Assembly (NCBI GenBank): GCA_021813585.1
Contig: JAKAJV010000070.1
Coordinates: 1 to 42,061, forward strand
Source of the DNA: Bacteroidota bacterium
GTDB taxonomy: Bacteria; Bacteroidota; Ignavibacteria; Ignavibacteriales; Ignavibacteriaceae
DNA length: 42,061 nucleotides
Direction: 5' to 3'
Shown here: piece by piece, positions 17,357 through 27,994 of the stretch
Layout: each line of letters begins with the position of its first letter
Position numbering within the stretch: the stretch's first letter is position 1
Position numbers and translations under genes: made by a program
The notes under the pieces: model-generated
The model's database searches: none
What the model was told of the DNA's origin: nothing
What the model saw: the letters and a program-made list of their open reading frames with translations, nothing else

Positions 17357-18958
17357 ATGGTAAATGCAATGAACAATCTAATAGAACTCTTTGATACAAC
17401 GCTTAGAGACGGTACCCAGGGTGAGGGAATAAACCTTTCCGTGCAAGATAAATTATTAATAGTCCAGAGACTTGACGAGTTCGGCATAGATATTATTGAG
17501 GGGGGCTGGCCGGGAAGCAACCCCCGCGATGAAGAGTTCTTTCAAAAGGTTAAGGGATTAAATCTTAGCAATGCCAGGGTTTGCGCTTTCGGTTCAACTG
17601 CGCGTTCCTTAAACAATATTGAAGGCGATCCTAATCTTGTGGCCATGCTGAAGGCCGAGACGCCGGTTGTCTCAATATTCGGGAAGGCCTGGCGGCTGCA
17701 TTCATCAAAAGGGCTCGGTATTTCCGATGATGAAAATGAGGAGTTAATTTTTAAATCGGTCGAGTTCATGAAACGGAACGGCAGGCACATCGTTTATGAT
17801 GCAGAACATTTTTTTGACGGATACAAAGAAGACAAGCAGTTTGCATTAAAGATGCTGCGGTCTGCAGAAAAAGCCGGTGCAGATGTTCTGGTACTTTGCG
17901 ATACCAACGGCGGGACGATGCCTCACGACGTTTACGATATTGTTACGGAGCTAAAAAATCATTTATCAGCTCCGGTAGGAATCCATACTCACAACGACTC
18001 CGAGCTGGCGGTTGCCAATACAATCGCGGCGGTACAGGCTGGTGCGGTTCATGTTCAAGGAACAATTAACGGAGTGGGCGAGAGATGCGGAAACGCCAAC
18101 CTGTGCAGTATTATTCCTAATCTTTTGCTAAAGCTGGATAGGCAGACAAGGCAAAAAGTAAATATAGAACATTTAACGTCGCTGTCTAATTTTGTATTTG
18201 AGTTGATGAACCTTACCCCGAATACGAGGGCTGCATTTGTAGGCAATTCGGCATTCGCGCATAAAGGCGGAATTCATGTTAGCGCAGTACTAAAAGACAG
18301 CAAGATGTATGAGCACATAGAACCTCATGTTGTTGGCAATAAACAGCGCGTGCTGGTTTCGGATCTTTCGGGCCAGAGCAACATAAGGTATAAGGCAAAA
18401 GAGCTGGGTATCGATTTATCCGAGCATCAGGAACTAAGCAAGAAACTGGTAAATTATATTAAGTCTCTTGAATATGAAGGATTTCAGTTTGACGGAGCGG
18501 AGGCTTCATTCGAGCTGCTTTTACGTTCCGAGTTGAACGAGTTTACCCCATTCTTCAACGTGCTGGACTCTAAAGTAAATGTTATGTATGATAATAAAGG
18601 AACATCTCGAGCGGAAGCCGTATTAAAGATTGAGGTTGACGGCGAGATTGAACACACTGCATCCGACGGCGACGGACCGGTTAACGCACTTGATAATGCA
18701 CTTCGGAAAGCTCTGCTAAGGTTTTATCCTGAGATCGCATTAATCAAGCTTGTGGATTATAAAGTCCGTGTATTAAACGAAAAAGCCGGCACAACCGCAA
18801 AAGTTAGAGTTATGATTCAAACTGCCGACGGTACGGAAACATGGAGTACAGTGGGTGTTTCCGAAAATATTATTGAAGCGAGCTTTCAGGCTTTAAGCGA
18901 CAGTATAAATTACAAACTGTTTAAATTTCAAAAAGAAAAACAGCGGCTTACTGCATAA
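17357..18958 (+). CDS. cimA: (R)-citramalate synthase
   Basis: Condenses pyruvate and acetyl-CoA to citramalate, the first step of the threonine-independent route to isoleucine. The 533-aa protein has the DRE-TIM barrel (ELFDTTLRDGTQGEGINLS; GGWPGSNPRDEEFF; GIHTHNDSELAVANT; INGVGERCGNANL) and a C-terminal LeuA-type regulatory domain. The RDGTQGEG and EGGWPGSNP forms are those of the CimA group, not LeuA or homocitrate synthase. In context LeuCD and LeuB would finish the conversion to 2-oxobutyrate, which IlvBN then uses. It is the last gene of the run; the end of the operon transcript is not clearly marked. Confidence 0.93.
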   Translation: MVNAMNNLIELFDTTLRDGTQGEGINLSVQDKLLIVQRLDEFGIDIIEGGWPGSNPRDEEFFQKVKGLNLSNARVCAFGSTARSLNNIEGDPNLVAMLKAETPVVSIFGKAWRLHSSKGLGISDDENEELIFKSVEFMKRNGRHIVYDAEHFFDGYKEDKQFALKMLRSAEKAGADVLVLCDTNGGTMPHDVYDIVTELKNHLSAPVGIHTHNDSELAVANTIAAVQAGAVHVQGTINGVGERCGNANLCSIIPNLLLKLDRQTRQKVNIEHLTSLSNFVFELMNLTPNTRAAFVGNSAFAHKGGIHVSAVLKDSKMYEHIEPHVVGNKQRVLVSDLSGQSNIRYKAKELGIDLSEHQELSKKLVNYIKSLEYEGFQFDGAEASFELLLRSELNEFTPFFNVLDSKVNVMYDNKGTSRAEAVLKIEVDGEIEHTASDGDGPVNALDNALRKALLRFYPEIALIKLVDYKVRVLNEKAGTTAKVRVMIQTADGTETWSTVGVSENIIEASFQALSDSINYKLFKFQKEKQRLTA

Positions 18959-19115
18959 CGCGGCAGGCCGCAATTCAAAATTAAAAATGAAAAATTAAAA
19001 ATTGAAGACACTTAAAATATTTTGACATAAAAAATCCCGAAGGGATCACAATGTGACAAAGATTTAAGCGGCAATACCATATACGTTTTTAGGATCATTA
19101 AAAAGAGATAGAGCA
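18959..19115. repeat. AT-rich repeats between cimA and the nitrilase gene
   Basis: The gap contains GCGGCAGGCCGC (a tight palindrome at 18960-18971), an A/T repeat (ATTAAAAATGAAAAATTAAAAATT, about 18978-19001) and ATCCCgaagGGAT near 19035-19048. No open frame or convincing terminator is seen. TTGACA at about 19022 lacks a good -10 partner. Confidence 0.4.
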
Positions 19116-19877
19116 ATGGAAATAGGTCTTGTTCAATACAATCCAATCTGGGAGGACAAAGGAAAGAATAAAGAGAAATTGAATTCTATATTATCCGGTA
19201 TTCCCGGCAAGGAAAGGATTTTAATATTTCCGGAAATGACCTTAACCGGTTTTACCATGAAAGCTTCGTTATATGCAGAACCGATGAACGGTGAGAGCTT
19301 TGAATATTTTTCAGAAATTGCAGGTAAATATAATTCCGATATACTGGCCGGATTGATAGAAGCAAAAGACGGTAAATTTTTTAATTCTCTAATTCACATA
19401 GATTCAAGAGGAAAGTTAATCTCGGTCTACAGGAAAATCCATCCGTTCTCATATTCAACAGAAGACAAACATTACTCCCGCGGAACAGAAACAGTAATTA
19501 CCCGTGCCGGCGATTTTAAAATCGGTTTATCAATCTGCTATGATTTAAGATTCCCCGAATTGTATAGATATTACGGTAAAGAAAGAGTTGAGCTAATTGT
19601 TGTAATTGCAAACTGGCCGATAACAAGAATTGAACATTGGCGGACATTGTTAAAGGCGAGAGCCATTGAAAATCAGTGCTACGTTGCAGGAGTTAATAGA
19701 GTCGGTAAAGATCCAAAACTAATATATAATGGTTACAGCAGTGTATATGACCCGATGGGCAATGAAATTATTACTAACGCTGATGATGAGAAAATACTAA
19801 CTGCGGAAATCTCCAGCTATAATGTTAAGGAAGTTCAAAATAATCTCCCTTTCCTTAACGACATTTATCTGATCTAA
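19116..19877 (+). CDS. Carbon-nitrogen hydrolase (nitrilase/omega-amidase family)
   Basis: A 253-aa nitrilase-superfamily amidase. The Glu-Lys-Cys triad is visible: E40 in IFPEMTLTGF, K107 in YRKIHPF and C141 in SICYDLRFPELYR. The latter motif and the length resemble the omega-amidase (Nit2/YafV) branch, which hydrolyses 2-oxoglutaramate or 2-oxosuccinamate formed by glutamine or asparagine transaminases. The location between the branched-chain operon and gltBD is compatible with recovering ammonia or 2-oxoglutarate from transamination products, but that is inference. Substrate is not established by sequence. Confidence 0.85.
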   Translation: MEIGLVQYNPIWEDKGKNKEKLNSILSGIPGKERILIFPEMTLTGFTMKASLYAEPMNGESFEYFSEIAGKYNSDILAGLIEAKDGKFFNSLIHIDSRGKLISVYRKIHPFSYSTEDKHYSRGTETVITRAGDFKIGLSICYDLRFPELYRYYGKERVELIVVIANWPITRIEHWRTLLKARAIENQCYVAGVNRVGKDPKLIYNGYSSVYDPMGNEIITNADDEKILTAEISSYNVKEVQNNLPFLNDIYLI

Positions 19878-19899
19878 TTATTATTATCATAAAATTTTG

Positions 19900-20004
19900 A
19901 TGCAATTATATGCAGGGACAATTGCAATTATTTCATGCGTGAAAAATATTTTTAGGCAATTGCATTAAAATTACTTGATAAATTCTTAAATAAAATTATA
20001 TTTC
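19900..20004 (+). promoter_or_regulatory. Candidate promoter and operator repeats of gltBD
   Basis: TTGATA (19975-19980) and TATATTTC (19997-20004) with 19 nt between TTG and the -7 box approximate the -33/-7 promoter seen at the thr and ilv operons. Upstream the core CAATTGCA recurs in part three times: ATGCAATT (19900-19907), CAATTGCAATT (19919-19929) and CAATTGCAT (19957-19965). These could be sites for a nitrogen- or glutamate-responsive regulator; no known consensus was recognised. Confidence 0.4.
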
Positions 20005-20097
20005 TTAAACTTTTTTATAGTTTTTATGTTAATGCCTAAAATAATTAAGATTTCCAAAAATGTTATTTCTACTACCTTTTACTGGAGGAGTGAATAA

Positions 20098-23000
20098 ATG
20101 ATTACTGATGCAATGGGCGATTTTGAAAAAAGAGAATTTGAAGATATTATGGACGTTAATAAGAATTCCGGCATGTATAATGCCTTGATGGAACACGATG
20201 CCTGCGGCATGGGATTCGTTGCGAATGTGAAAGGAAGGAAATCCCGTTCAATTATTGAGAAAGGTCTGGATATATTAAAAAATCTTGAGCACCGGGGCGC
20301 AGTTGGTGCCGATCCGGAAACGGGAGATGGCGCCGGAATATTAATCCAGATGCCTGATGAATTTATGAGGAAAGCTGCCGCTGAAAATAAAATTAAGCTT
20401 CCGGCTGAAGGTAAGTACGGTGTGGGTATGATGTTCCTTCCGCAGAATGCAATTCTGAGGAAAGCCGCAGAAAACATCGTTGAGAAAATTGTTATTGATG
20501 AGAACCAAAAATTCCTCGGCTGGAGGGATGTTCCTGTAGATCCATCGGTACCGGGCAGAGGTGCAAAGAATACCCAGCCGTTTATAAGGCAGTGCTTTGT
20601 AGGTGCAAATAAAAGCGTAGAAACCCGGGATGAATTCGAAAGGAAACTATATCTAATTAGAAGGATAATCGATCACCGAATTCGTGTTGAACTGAAGTGC
20701 GATAGAAGTAAATACTACGTCCCGTCTTTTTCTAGCAAGGTTTTAATTTATAAAGGAATGCTGCTTGCCGATCAGATAAAAAAATTCTACAAAGACTTAA
20801 ACGATCCCGATATGAAATCTGCTATGGCGATGATTCATATGAGATTTTCAACCAATACTTTTCCGACATGGGATCTGGCCCATCCATTCAGAATGATAGC
20901 TCACAACGGTGAAATAAACACACTGAGAGGAAATAAAAACTGGATGGCCGCAAGACAGGAAGTTATGGAATCCCCTTATTACGGGAAAGACTTGAAGCGC
21001 ATGCTTCCGATTATTATGGACGGCCAAAGCGATTCAGCAACATTCGACTCTGTGCTTGAGCTTCTGATAATGGGCGGGAGAAGCCTGCCTCATGCGATGA
21101 TGATGATGATTCCCGAAGCCTGGTCTAAAAACGATTTGATGGACCCAGACAGGAAAGCATTTTACGAGTACCATGCTACAATGATGGAACCTTGGGATGG
21201 GCCTGCTGCCGTAGTGTTTACAGACGGAACTATTATTGGTGCTACTCTGGATAGAAATGGTCTTAGGCCGTCAAGGTATGTTGTAACTAAAGACGACCTT
21301 GTCGTTCTCACATCCGAGGCGGGAACTTTTAGCGTAGATGCAGAAAACGTTGCCAAGAAAGGGAAGCTTCAGCCGGGAAAAATGTTTATACTCGACTTGA
21401 AGCAGGGTAGAATTATTGACGATGAGGAAGTAAAAAAAGAAATAGTAACAAAAAAACCTTATCAAAAATGGATAAATGAAAATATGATCAAGATGACGCA
21501 TCTGCCGACTCCGGATTATATTTATAATGCGGATTTTAGTACGCTGCACATGCGGCAGAGAATATTCGGATATACCAAAGAGGACCTTTTCCAGGTTATG
21601 CTGCCTATGGCGCAGAATGGACAGGAAGCCGTTGGCTCGATGGGTACCGATGCGGCGCTTGCGGTTTTATCCGAGCTGCCTCAAATGTTGTTCCGGTACT
21701 TTAAACAGCTCTTCGCTCAGGTAACAAATCCTCCAATTGATGCGATAAGGGAAGAGCTGGTAATGGAGTTAACTACTTACGTAGGACCTGAACAAAACTT
21801 ACTTGCTGAAACTCCGCTGCATGCTCACCGCCTGGAACTAGAGCATCCGCTCCTTTCAAATTCGCAGCTGGAAAAGATAAGGCATATTGCAAAAGGTCAT
21901 TTCAAATCTATTACAATTCCATTGCTATTCAATCCCTACGTGCGGCACAATATGCGCGAAAGGCTCGATCAGATATGCACTGAAGCGGTAGACGCAGTAA
22001 AGGCAGGAAATTCGCTTATTATTTTATCGGATAAAGGCGTTGATAGAAATTGTGCCGCTATTCCTAGTCTGCTGGCTACTTCCGGTGTGCACCACGCATT
22101 ATTAAAAGCCGGATTAAGAACGCGGACAGGAATTATTCTTGAAAGCGGAGAGCCGAGAGAAGTGCATCATTTCGCCTTGCTATGCGGTTACGGTGCCAAT
22201 GCAATTAATCCGTATGTTGCTTACGAAACAATTGCATTCTTATCCGAGAACGGATTTTTACCCGACGTTAAAGATTATAAGACAGCTAAATCGAATTTTG
22301 TTAAAGCAGTAAGCAAGGGCCTATTTAAAATTTTCAGCAAGATGGGAATTAGCACCCTGCAATCTTATTGCGGCGCCCAAATATTCGAAGCGGTTGGTCT
22401 TGATACGGAGATAGTTGAAAGCTATTTTACCGGTACACCCACACGCATTGAAGGCTTAAGCCTTGAGATGCTTGAGGAAGAGACAATAAGAAGGCACAAG
22501 CATGCTCTCGATCCACAGATCGATCAAAGCACACTTGATGTGGGCGGACTTTATAATTATAGACGGGACGGCGAGCACCATCTCTGGAATCCTCTGACTA
22601 TTTCCAAACTCCAGCTAGGCACTAGAGGAGGGAACTATAAAACTTTTAAGGAATATACCGGATTAATAAATAACCAGAATAAGAAGAGAGTTACACTTAG
22701 GAGTCTTTATGAGCTTGATACGAGCGGGCATAAGATTCCGATTGAGGAAGTAGAGCCTGCCTCCGAAATTGTAAAAAGATTTTCGACCGGTGCTATGAGC
22801 TTCGGATCAATATCCCGCGAAGCTCATACTTCGCTTGCCGTTGCCATGAACAGGATTGGAGGGAAATCCAATACAGGTGAAGGCGGAGAGGATTCCGAAA
22901 GGTTTATTCCCTTACCTAGCGGCGACAGTATGCGTTCTGCAATAAAACAAGTTGCATCTGCCAGGTTTGGAGTTACTGCAAATTATCTGGTTAATGCAGA

Positions 23001-24705
23001 CGAACTGCAGATAAAAATGGCACAGGGTGCAAAGCCGGGTGAAGGCGGGCAATTGCCGGGCTTTAAAGTCGATAAGATAATAGGAAGAATAAGACACAGC
23101 ATTCCGGGTGTAACTCTTATAAGCCCCCCGCCTCATCACGATATTTATTCGATTGAGGATTTGAAACAGCTTATCTTCGACCTAAAAAATATTAATCCGA
23201 AAGCCAGAGTTAGCGTAAAGCTGGTATCGGAGGTGGGCGTAGGAACAATTGCTGCCGGAGTTGCCAAGGCACATGCAGACCACATCTTAATCAGCGGGCA
23301 CGACGGAGGGACCGGCGCCAGCCCAATCTCTTCAATCCAGTATGCAGGAACTCCATGGGAGCTTGGCCTGAGCGAGGCACACCAGACTCTTATGCTTAAC
23401 GGATTGAGGGACAGAGTATATCTTGCAACCGACGGCCAATTAAAAACCGGCAGGGATGTTGTAATTGCAGCTTTGCTTGGGGCCGAGGAATTCGGGTTTT
23501 CAACTGCACCGCTTGTTACCCAAGGCTGCATTATGATGCGTAAATGCCATCTTAATACCTGCCCGGTAGGAGTGGCTACCCAAGACCCTGAATTAAGAAA
23601 GAAGTTTACCGGCAAGCCTGAATACGTAATAAACTTTATGTTCTTTATTGCGGAAGAAGTGCGCGAGCTAATGGCTGCAATGGGATTCAGAACATTCGCC
23701 GAAATGATAGGACAGACTGATAAAATTATTCCTACAAGATTAAACGACCACTGGAAAGCGCGCGGCATTGATCTGACTAAACCGTTGTTCAAGCAGACGC
23801 CGATTTATGAGACAAGCCAGCATAGAACCCGGGAACAGAACCACGGTCTTGATAACCAGCTTGACCTGGAGTTTATTAAGCTGGCGCAGCCTGCTATAGA
23901 AAACGGGACACCGGTTTATATTAAGAGCCGGATAAGGAATATTAACCGCACTGTAGGAGCCATGCTTTCCGGCGAGGTTGCTAAACGCTACGGTGAAGAA
24001 GGCCTGAACGAAGGGTTGATAAAAATTGAATTAAGAGGAACGGCCGGACAAAGCTTCGGGGCCTTCCTTGCAAAAGGAGTTGAATTGAATCTTACCGGCG
24101 AATCGAATGATTACACAGGCAAGGGGCTTTCAGGCGGCAGGATAATAGTTAAAGTGCCGCCCGAGGTTACATTCGATCCTTCCGAAAATATTATTGTAGG
24201 CAACACTTGCTTGTACGGCGCAACTAGCGGGCAGGCATATATAAACGGAGTAGCCGGCGAAAGGTTCGGCGTAAGAAATTCCGGTGCGTACGCAGTTATT
24301 GAAGGCGTGGGTGACCACGGCTGCGAGTATATGACCGGCGGAAGAGTAGTAGTCCTTGGTAAAACAGGACGAAACTTTGCCGCGGGGATGTCCGGCGGTG
24401 TTGCATATATTTGGGACCCTGAAAAATCGGCAAACAAATATATCAATCACGAAATGGTTGATGTTGAATATCTAATTTACGATGAAGACATTGCGGAAGT
24501 ATTTGATATGGTTCAAAAGCATTACGAATATACCGGTTCCCGGAGAGCCGGATATATCCTAAAAAATTGGGGGCATGAAAAAGACAACTTCTGGAAAATA
24601 ATTCCGGGCGAGTACAAGAAGGCGCTTGCAAAGCTGGCTAAAGAAAAAGAGACTGTTACTTCCGAAAAGACTGTAACCGAATTTGCGGAGGTTGCCAATG
24701 GGTAA
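20098..24705 (+). CDS. gltB: Glutamate synthase, large (alpha) subunit
   Basis: Transfers the amide nitrogen of glutamine to 2-oxoglutarate, giving two glutamates. The 1535 residues show an N-terminal class II amidotransferase domain, a central domain, an FMN/3Fe-4S synthase domain ([35 protein letters not shown] with C-x5-C-x4-C) and a C-terminal beta-helix (GXXGXXXG type repeats). The nucleophile is C36 in EHDACGMGF, so a propeptide of 35 residues must be removed, normal for this family. The start ATG follows a strong GGAGGAG. The stop overlaps the gltD start by 8 nt. Confidence 0.97.
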   Translation: MITDAMGDFEKREFEDIMDVNKNSGMYNALMEHDACGMGFVANVKGRKSRSIIEKGLDILKNLEHRGAVGADPETGDGAGILIQMPDEFMRKAAAENKIKLPAEGKYGVGMMFLPQNAILRKAAENIVEKIVIDENQKFLGWRDVPVDPSVPGRGAKNTQPFIRQCFVGANKSVETRDEFERKLYLIRRIIDHRIRVELKCDRSKYYVPSFSSKVLIYKGMLLADQIKKFYKDLNDPDMKSAMAMIHMRFSTNTFPTWDLAHPFRMIAHNGEINTLRGNKNWMAARQEVMESPYYGKDLKRMLPIIMDGQSDSATFDSVLELLIMGGRSLPHAMMMMIPEAWSKNDLMDPDRKAFYEYHATMMEPWDGPAAVVFTDGTIIGATLDRNGLRPSRYVVTKDDLVVLTSEAGTFSVDAENVAKKGKLQPGKMFILDLKQGRIIDDEEVKKEIVTKKPYQKWINENMIKMTHLPTPDYIYNADFSTLHMRQRIFGYTKEDLFQVMLPMAQNGQEAVGSMGTDAALAVLSELPQMLFRYFKQLFAQVTNPPIDAIREELVMELTTYVGPEQNLLAETPLHAHRLELEHPLLSNSQLEKIRHIAKGHFKSITIPLLFNPYVRHNMRERLDQICTEAVDAVKAGNSLIILSDKGVDRNCAAIPSLLATSGVHHALLKAGLRTRTGIILESGEPREVHHFALLCGYGANAINPYVAYETIAFLSENGFLPDVKDYKTAKSNFVKAVSKGLFKIFSKMGISTLQSYCGAQIFEAVGLDTEIVESYFTGTPTRIEGLSLEMLEEETIRRHKHALDPQIDQSTLDVGGLYNYRRDGEHHLWNPLTISKLQLGTRGGNYKTFKEYTGLINNQNKKRVTLRSLYELDTSGHKIPIEEVEPASEIVKRFSTGAMSFGSISREAHTSLAVAMNRIGGKSNTGEGGEDSERFIPLPSGDSMRSAIKQVASARFGVTANYLVNADELQIKMAQGAKPGEGGQLPGFKVDKIIGRIRHSIPGVTLISPPPHHDIYSIEDLKQLIFDLKNINPKARVSVKLVSEVGVGTIAAGVAKAHADHILISGHDGGTGASPISSIQYAGTPWELGLSEAHQTLMLNGLRDRVYLATDGQLKTGRDVVIAALLGAEEFGFSTAPLVTQGCIMMRKCHLNTCPVGVATQDPELRKKFTGKPEYVINFMFFIAEEVRELMAAMGFRTFAEMIGQTDKIIPTRLNDHWKARGIDLTKPLFKQTPIYETSQHRTREQNHGLDNQLDLEFIKLAQPAIENGTPVYIKSRIRNINRTVGAMLSGEVAKRYGEEGLNEGLIKIELRGTAGQSFGAFLAKGVELNLTGESNDYTGKGLSGGRIIVKVPPEVTFDPSENIIVGNTCLYGATSGQAYINGVAGERFGVRNSGAYAVIEGVGDHGCEYMTGGRVVVLGKTGRNFAAGMSGGVAYIWDPEKSANKYINHEMVDVEYLIYDEDIAEVFDMVQKHYEYTGSRRAGYILKNWGHEKDNFWKIIPGEYKKALAKLAKEKETVTSEKTVTEFAEVANG

Positions 24706-26158
24706 GCCGACCGGATTTAAAGAATACAAGAGAGCATCGCTTCCTAAAGAGCCGGCAGCGCAGAGAGTGCAGCACTTCAAGGAATTCGAGCACCGTTTCA
24801 GCCGGGAAGAAGCTAGAATACAGGGCGCCCGGTGTATGGACTGCGGTATACCTTTCTGCCACGGCGATACCGGCTGCCCGGTTCAAAATTATATTCCGGA
24901 ATGGAATGACTTGATTTACAAGAATCATTGGAAGGAAGCTTTAGACAACCTTCAATCGACAAATAATTTTCCTGAGTTTACAGGCAGGCTTTGCCCCGCA
25001 CCCTGCGAAACAGCCTGCGTACTAGGTATAAACGAACTGCCCGTTACAATAAAGGCCAATGAAAGGACGATAATTGATAAAGGCTTTGAAGAGGGCTGGG
25101 TGAATCCCAGGATGCCTCACGTATTGACGGGGAAGAAAGTAGCCATTGTCGGTTCCGGGCCGGCAGGATTAGCTGCTGCGCAGCAGCTTGTAAGAGCCGG
25201 CCATTCGGTTACCGTCTTCGAAAAGAACGACCGTATAGGCGGATTACTTAGGTACGGCATTCCGGATTTTAAATTAGAGAAGCACATAATAGACAGAAGA
25301 CTTGAGCAAATGACTATTGAAGGTGTTGAATTTAAAACCAGAGTGAATGTGGGTGTGGATATACCCGCTAAAGAATTGATAAATAATTTTGATGCGGTTG
25401 TTTTAGCCGGAGGCTCTGAAAAACCGAGAGATATAAATATTCCAGGAAGGGACTTGAAAGGCATTCACTTTGCGATGGACTTTTTGCCGATGCAGAATAG
25501 AGCGAACGCCGGCGATGAAGTAAGTAACCGTATTACTGCTGCGGGAAAAGATGTTGTTGTTATCGGCGGAGGTGATACCGGCTCTGACTGCGTTGGCACT
25601 TCCAACAGGCAGGGCGCTAAATCCGTTACCCAAATTGAACTGCTTCCGGTTCCGCCAAAAGACAGGCCGGATAGTACACCCTGGCCTTATTGGCCGATGA
25701 TTCTTAGGACTTCTTCCAGCCATGAAGAAGGTGTGGAGCGGAAGTGGAGTATAAACACAAAAGCATTTACGGGCAACGATAAAGGTGAAGTTACTGCACT
25801 TAAGTGTTCACATGTTATGTTTGAAGATGGAAAGATAGCTGATATCCCTGGAACCGAGTTTGAGTTGAAAGCCGATCTTGTTTTAATTGCCGCCGGGTTC
25901 GTTCATCCGGTTCACGAAGGGATGATAAATGAACTGAAAGAGTTTGGTCTTGAGCTGGATGCGAGAGGTAATGTTAAAGCGGAATTCGGCGACATGAAGG
26001 AAGCGCATCATACCAGCGTAAATAAGGTCTTTGCATGCGGCGACATGCGCAGGGGTCAGTCTCTTATTGTATGGGCTATTGCAGAAGGGAGAAAGTGTGC
26101 TGCCTCGGTTCATAATTTCCTGATGCAGGAAGCCGCAGTTGAAGAAAATGCGGTATAA
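24698..26158 (+). CDS. gltD: Glutamate synthase, small (beta) subunit
   Basis: FAD- and iron-sulfur-containing NAD(P)H oxidoreductase that feeds electrons to GltB. The start at 24698 gives 486 aa, is preceded by GGAGG at a good distance and overlaps the gltB stop codon by 8 nt. The N-terminal cysteine clusters [16 protein letters not shown] and CPAPCETAC ligate two 4Fe-4S centres. An FAD motif ([17 protein letters not shown], about residue 145) and an NAD(P)H motif ([15 protein letters not shown], about residue 283) follow. Complete and typical. Confidence 0.96.
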   Translation: MGKPTGFKEYKRASLPKEPAAQRVQHFKEFEHRFSREEARIQGARCMDCGIPFCHGDTGCPVQNYIPEWNDLIYKNHWKEALDNLQSTNNFPEFTGRLCPAPCETACVLGINELPVTIKANERTIIDKGFEEGWVNPRMPHVLTGKKVAIVGSGPAGLAAAQQLVRAGHSVTVFEKNDRIGGLLRYGIPDFKLEKHIIDRRLEQMTIEGVEFKTRVNVGVDIPAKELINNFDAVVLAGGSEKPRDINIPGRDLKGIHFAMDFLPMQNRANAGDEVSNRITAAGKDVVVIGGGDTGSDCVGTSNRQGAKSVTQIELLPVPPKDRPDSTPWPYWPMILRTSSSHEEGVERKWSINTKAFTGNDKGEVTALKCSHVMFEDGKIADIPGTEFELKADLVLIAAGFVHPVHEGMINELKEFGLELDARGNVKAEFGDMKEAHHTSVNKVFACGDMRRGQSLIVWAIAEGRKCAASVHNFLMQEAAVEENAV

Positions 26159-26420
26159 AAGAATTATTGACTTATGATTTGACATTTTCAATTTAAAATT
26201 GTGTACCCTTCAGTAAAAAAACTTGAGCAAGTCTAATTTCAATAGAAGCAAAAGAACTTCAGTCTACGGAAAGAAAAGTACCTCAAATTAACCGGCTCTA
26301 GTTCTTTGGCATTCAACTTGATTTATTGCTTGTCTAAAAAATAAAAACGGGTATATTTAAAAAAATACCCGACAAATCGATAATATATTGAATGAAATTA
26401 GAATTTATTTAAAAGGTAAA

Positions 26421-27986
26421 ATGATTAGATCGGTAATATTTTCGCTATCGGTAATTTTTACGCTTATATCCGTCAGTTGTTCGGAATTTCCCACACAGGT
26501 AGTTGCACCGCAGTGGGATGTAGACCTGAATGTACCGGTAATTAACAGGTCGTACTCAATGAGTGATATTTTAAAGCCGCAGCATTACATTTCGATTCAG
26601 CCAGAGGCCTCCGGCGACAGTATTTATTTATTCCAGTCAGATGAATATACTCAGAGCGTAAGCATTGGTAATTTTTTACAGGTAACCGAACCGGTCTCTG
26701 TAAAAAACGTTCCGGTACTGGTAGGAAAAACAACTCCCGATACCGTCTATATTCCTTTGCCCGAAGGCGCCGAGCTCGATTCCGCAGTTTTTGAAAACGG
26801 CTTTTTTGCAATCCACGTAACCAATCCTTTGATTGCAGACGTTAGTATTTCTTTAACAATGCCGGGAATTACCAAGCCGGACGGTTCGGTATTTAATATA
26901 ACCCAGAATATCGGTGCGCTCGGCAGCGATTCGGCAGCTTTTAATTTTAACGGCTGCAGGTATGTTATCCCCCCTAATCAACCTTCTTATTACCGCAACA
27001 GCTTCCAGGTAATTGTTAAGTCTTCTTCTTCTTTGCTGCTGTCTTACGTAACGATGGATTTATATCTGTCTGATTTTATATTTAAATCAGTATCGGGCAG
27101 GCTTCCTTCCAAAACTCTGGATTCGAAACCGATGTCTTACGATTTGAATATAGGAACAGCGGCCGACTACCAGGGTAAAGCGTTTCTAAAAGAAGCGACA
27201 CTAAATTTAAGTGCAGAGTATTTATCTCCCGCCAGCAGGCATTTCGGGCTGCTTATAAAAAATCTCAATATAACAGGAATACGGAAAGACGGCTCAACCT
27301 TGGCGTTAACCGACAGCACCGGCAGCCCGAACCTTACATTAACGCTTGCCAACGGATATCTTCAAAAAACATTTAATGAAAAGAACAGCAACATAAATTC
27401 GTTTATCAGCTTTCTGCCGGACGCGGTTACTTTGAACGGCCAGTATGTAATGAATCCGGACAACAACGAAGGTACTGCAACCAATATCGACTCCGTAAAA
27501 ATAAACGCTAACTGGTCTACGAAAAGTTATCTATCGGTTTTGAAATCTACCGTTACCGATACTTCAAGCTTATCGGGCATGACTTCATCGGACAGAGACA
27601 AAATTAGGAATGCAATGTCCGTTGATCTTGTTCTTAATATTCAGAACGGGATACCCTTAACTACCTGGCTTAAGGCAACATTAACCGATGCGAATTTTAA
27701 TCCTCTGTTCACCGTAATTACCGACGGCGGGGAAGACTCTCTTTATTTTCCCGGCGCTGCAATCGATCAAAACGGCGAAGTAACAAACCCGGCGACAACG
27801 GTAACCACAGTTAAGCTGGATTCGGCCCAGATAGAAAAGTTTTCCCGTGCCTATTATGTAATTTATGATGTAAGCGTGCAGACCAAGCAAGCCTCGCAAC
27901 ATCCGCCGCCGGTTGTTGCAATACGCCCCGAGGATAAAATAAACATTCAGGCCTACGGTGCAGTTAAATTTAGAGTGAATAAGTGA
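26421..27986 (+). CDS. Hypothetical lipoprotein, beta-rich
   Basis: Not recognised as a named family. From the ATG at 26421 (AAAAGG 5-10 nt upstream) it is 521 aa with a signal peptide MIRSVIFSLSVIFTLISVSC; the cysteine after SVS makes it a probable lipoprotein. The mature part is rich in Ser, Thr, Asn and beta-branched residues with repeated patterns such as GTATNIDSVKINANWS, suggesting stacked beta-sandwich domains. No catalytic motif was seen. Its stop codon lies just before the start of the next gene (an outer-membrane barrel), with overlap or a few bases between them, so the two are probably co-expressed and may work together at the outer membrane. Confidence 0.7.
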   Translation: MIRSVIFSLSVIFTLISVSCSEFPTQVVAPQWDVDLNVPVINRSYSMSDILKPQHYISIQPEASGDSIYLFQSDEYTQSVSIGNFLQVTEPVSVKNVPVLVGKTTPDTVYIPLPEGAELDSAVFENGFFAIHVTNPLIADVSISLTMPGITKPDGSVFNITQNIGALGSDSAAFNFNGCRYVIPPNQPSYYRNSFQVIVKSSSSLLLSYVTMDLYLSDFIFKSVSGRLPSKTLDSKPMSYDLNIGTAADYQGKAFLKEATLNLSAEYLSPASRHFGLLIKNLNITGIRKDGSTLALTDSTGSPNLTLTLANGYLQKTFNEKNSNINSFISFLPDAVTLNGQYVMNPDNNEGTATNIDSVKINANWSTKSYLSVLKSTVTDTSSLSGMTSSDRDKIRNAMSVDLVLNIQNGIPLTTWLKATLTDANFNPLFTVITDGGEDSLYFPGAAIDQNGEVTNPATTVTTVKLDSAQIEKFSRAYYVIYDVSVQTKQASQHPPPVVAIRPEDKINIQAYGAVKFRVNK

Positions 27987-27994
27987 GGCGGGGT

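Noticed and set aside
18960-18971. GCGGCAGGCCGC as the terminator of the ilv-leu operon
   Set aside because: The loop would be only two bases and no U run follows.
19900-19968. A 22-codon frame upstream of gltB as a leader peptide
   Set aside because: It is upstream of the predicted promoter and its codons are not enriched in Glu or Gln; it overlaps the repeated CAATTGCA motifs.
23145-23792. A 215-codon open frame antisense to gltB
   Set aside because: It lies entirely opposite a highly conserved part of gltB, has no ribosome site and reads like complement of coding sequence.
26348-26371. Hairpin CGGGTAT/ATACCCG as a terminator for gltBD
   Set aside because: On the plus strand no U tract follows. 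The A-rich sequence before it would give a U tract only on the minus strand, where no gene leads into it.
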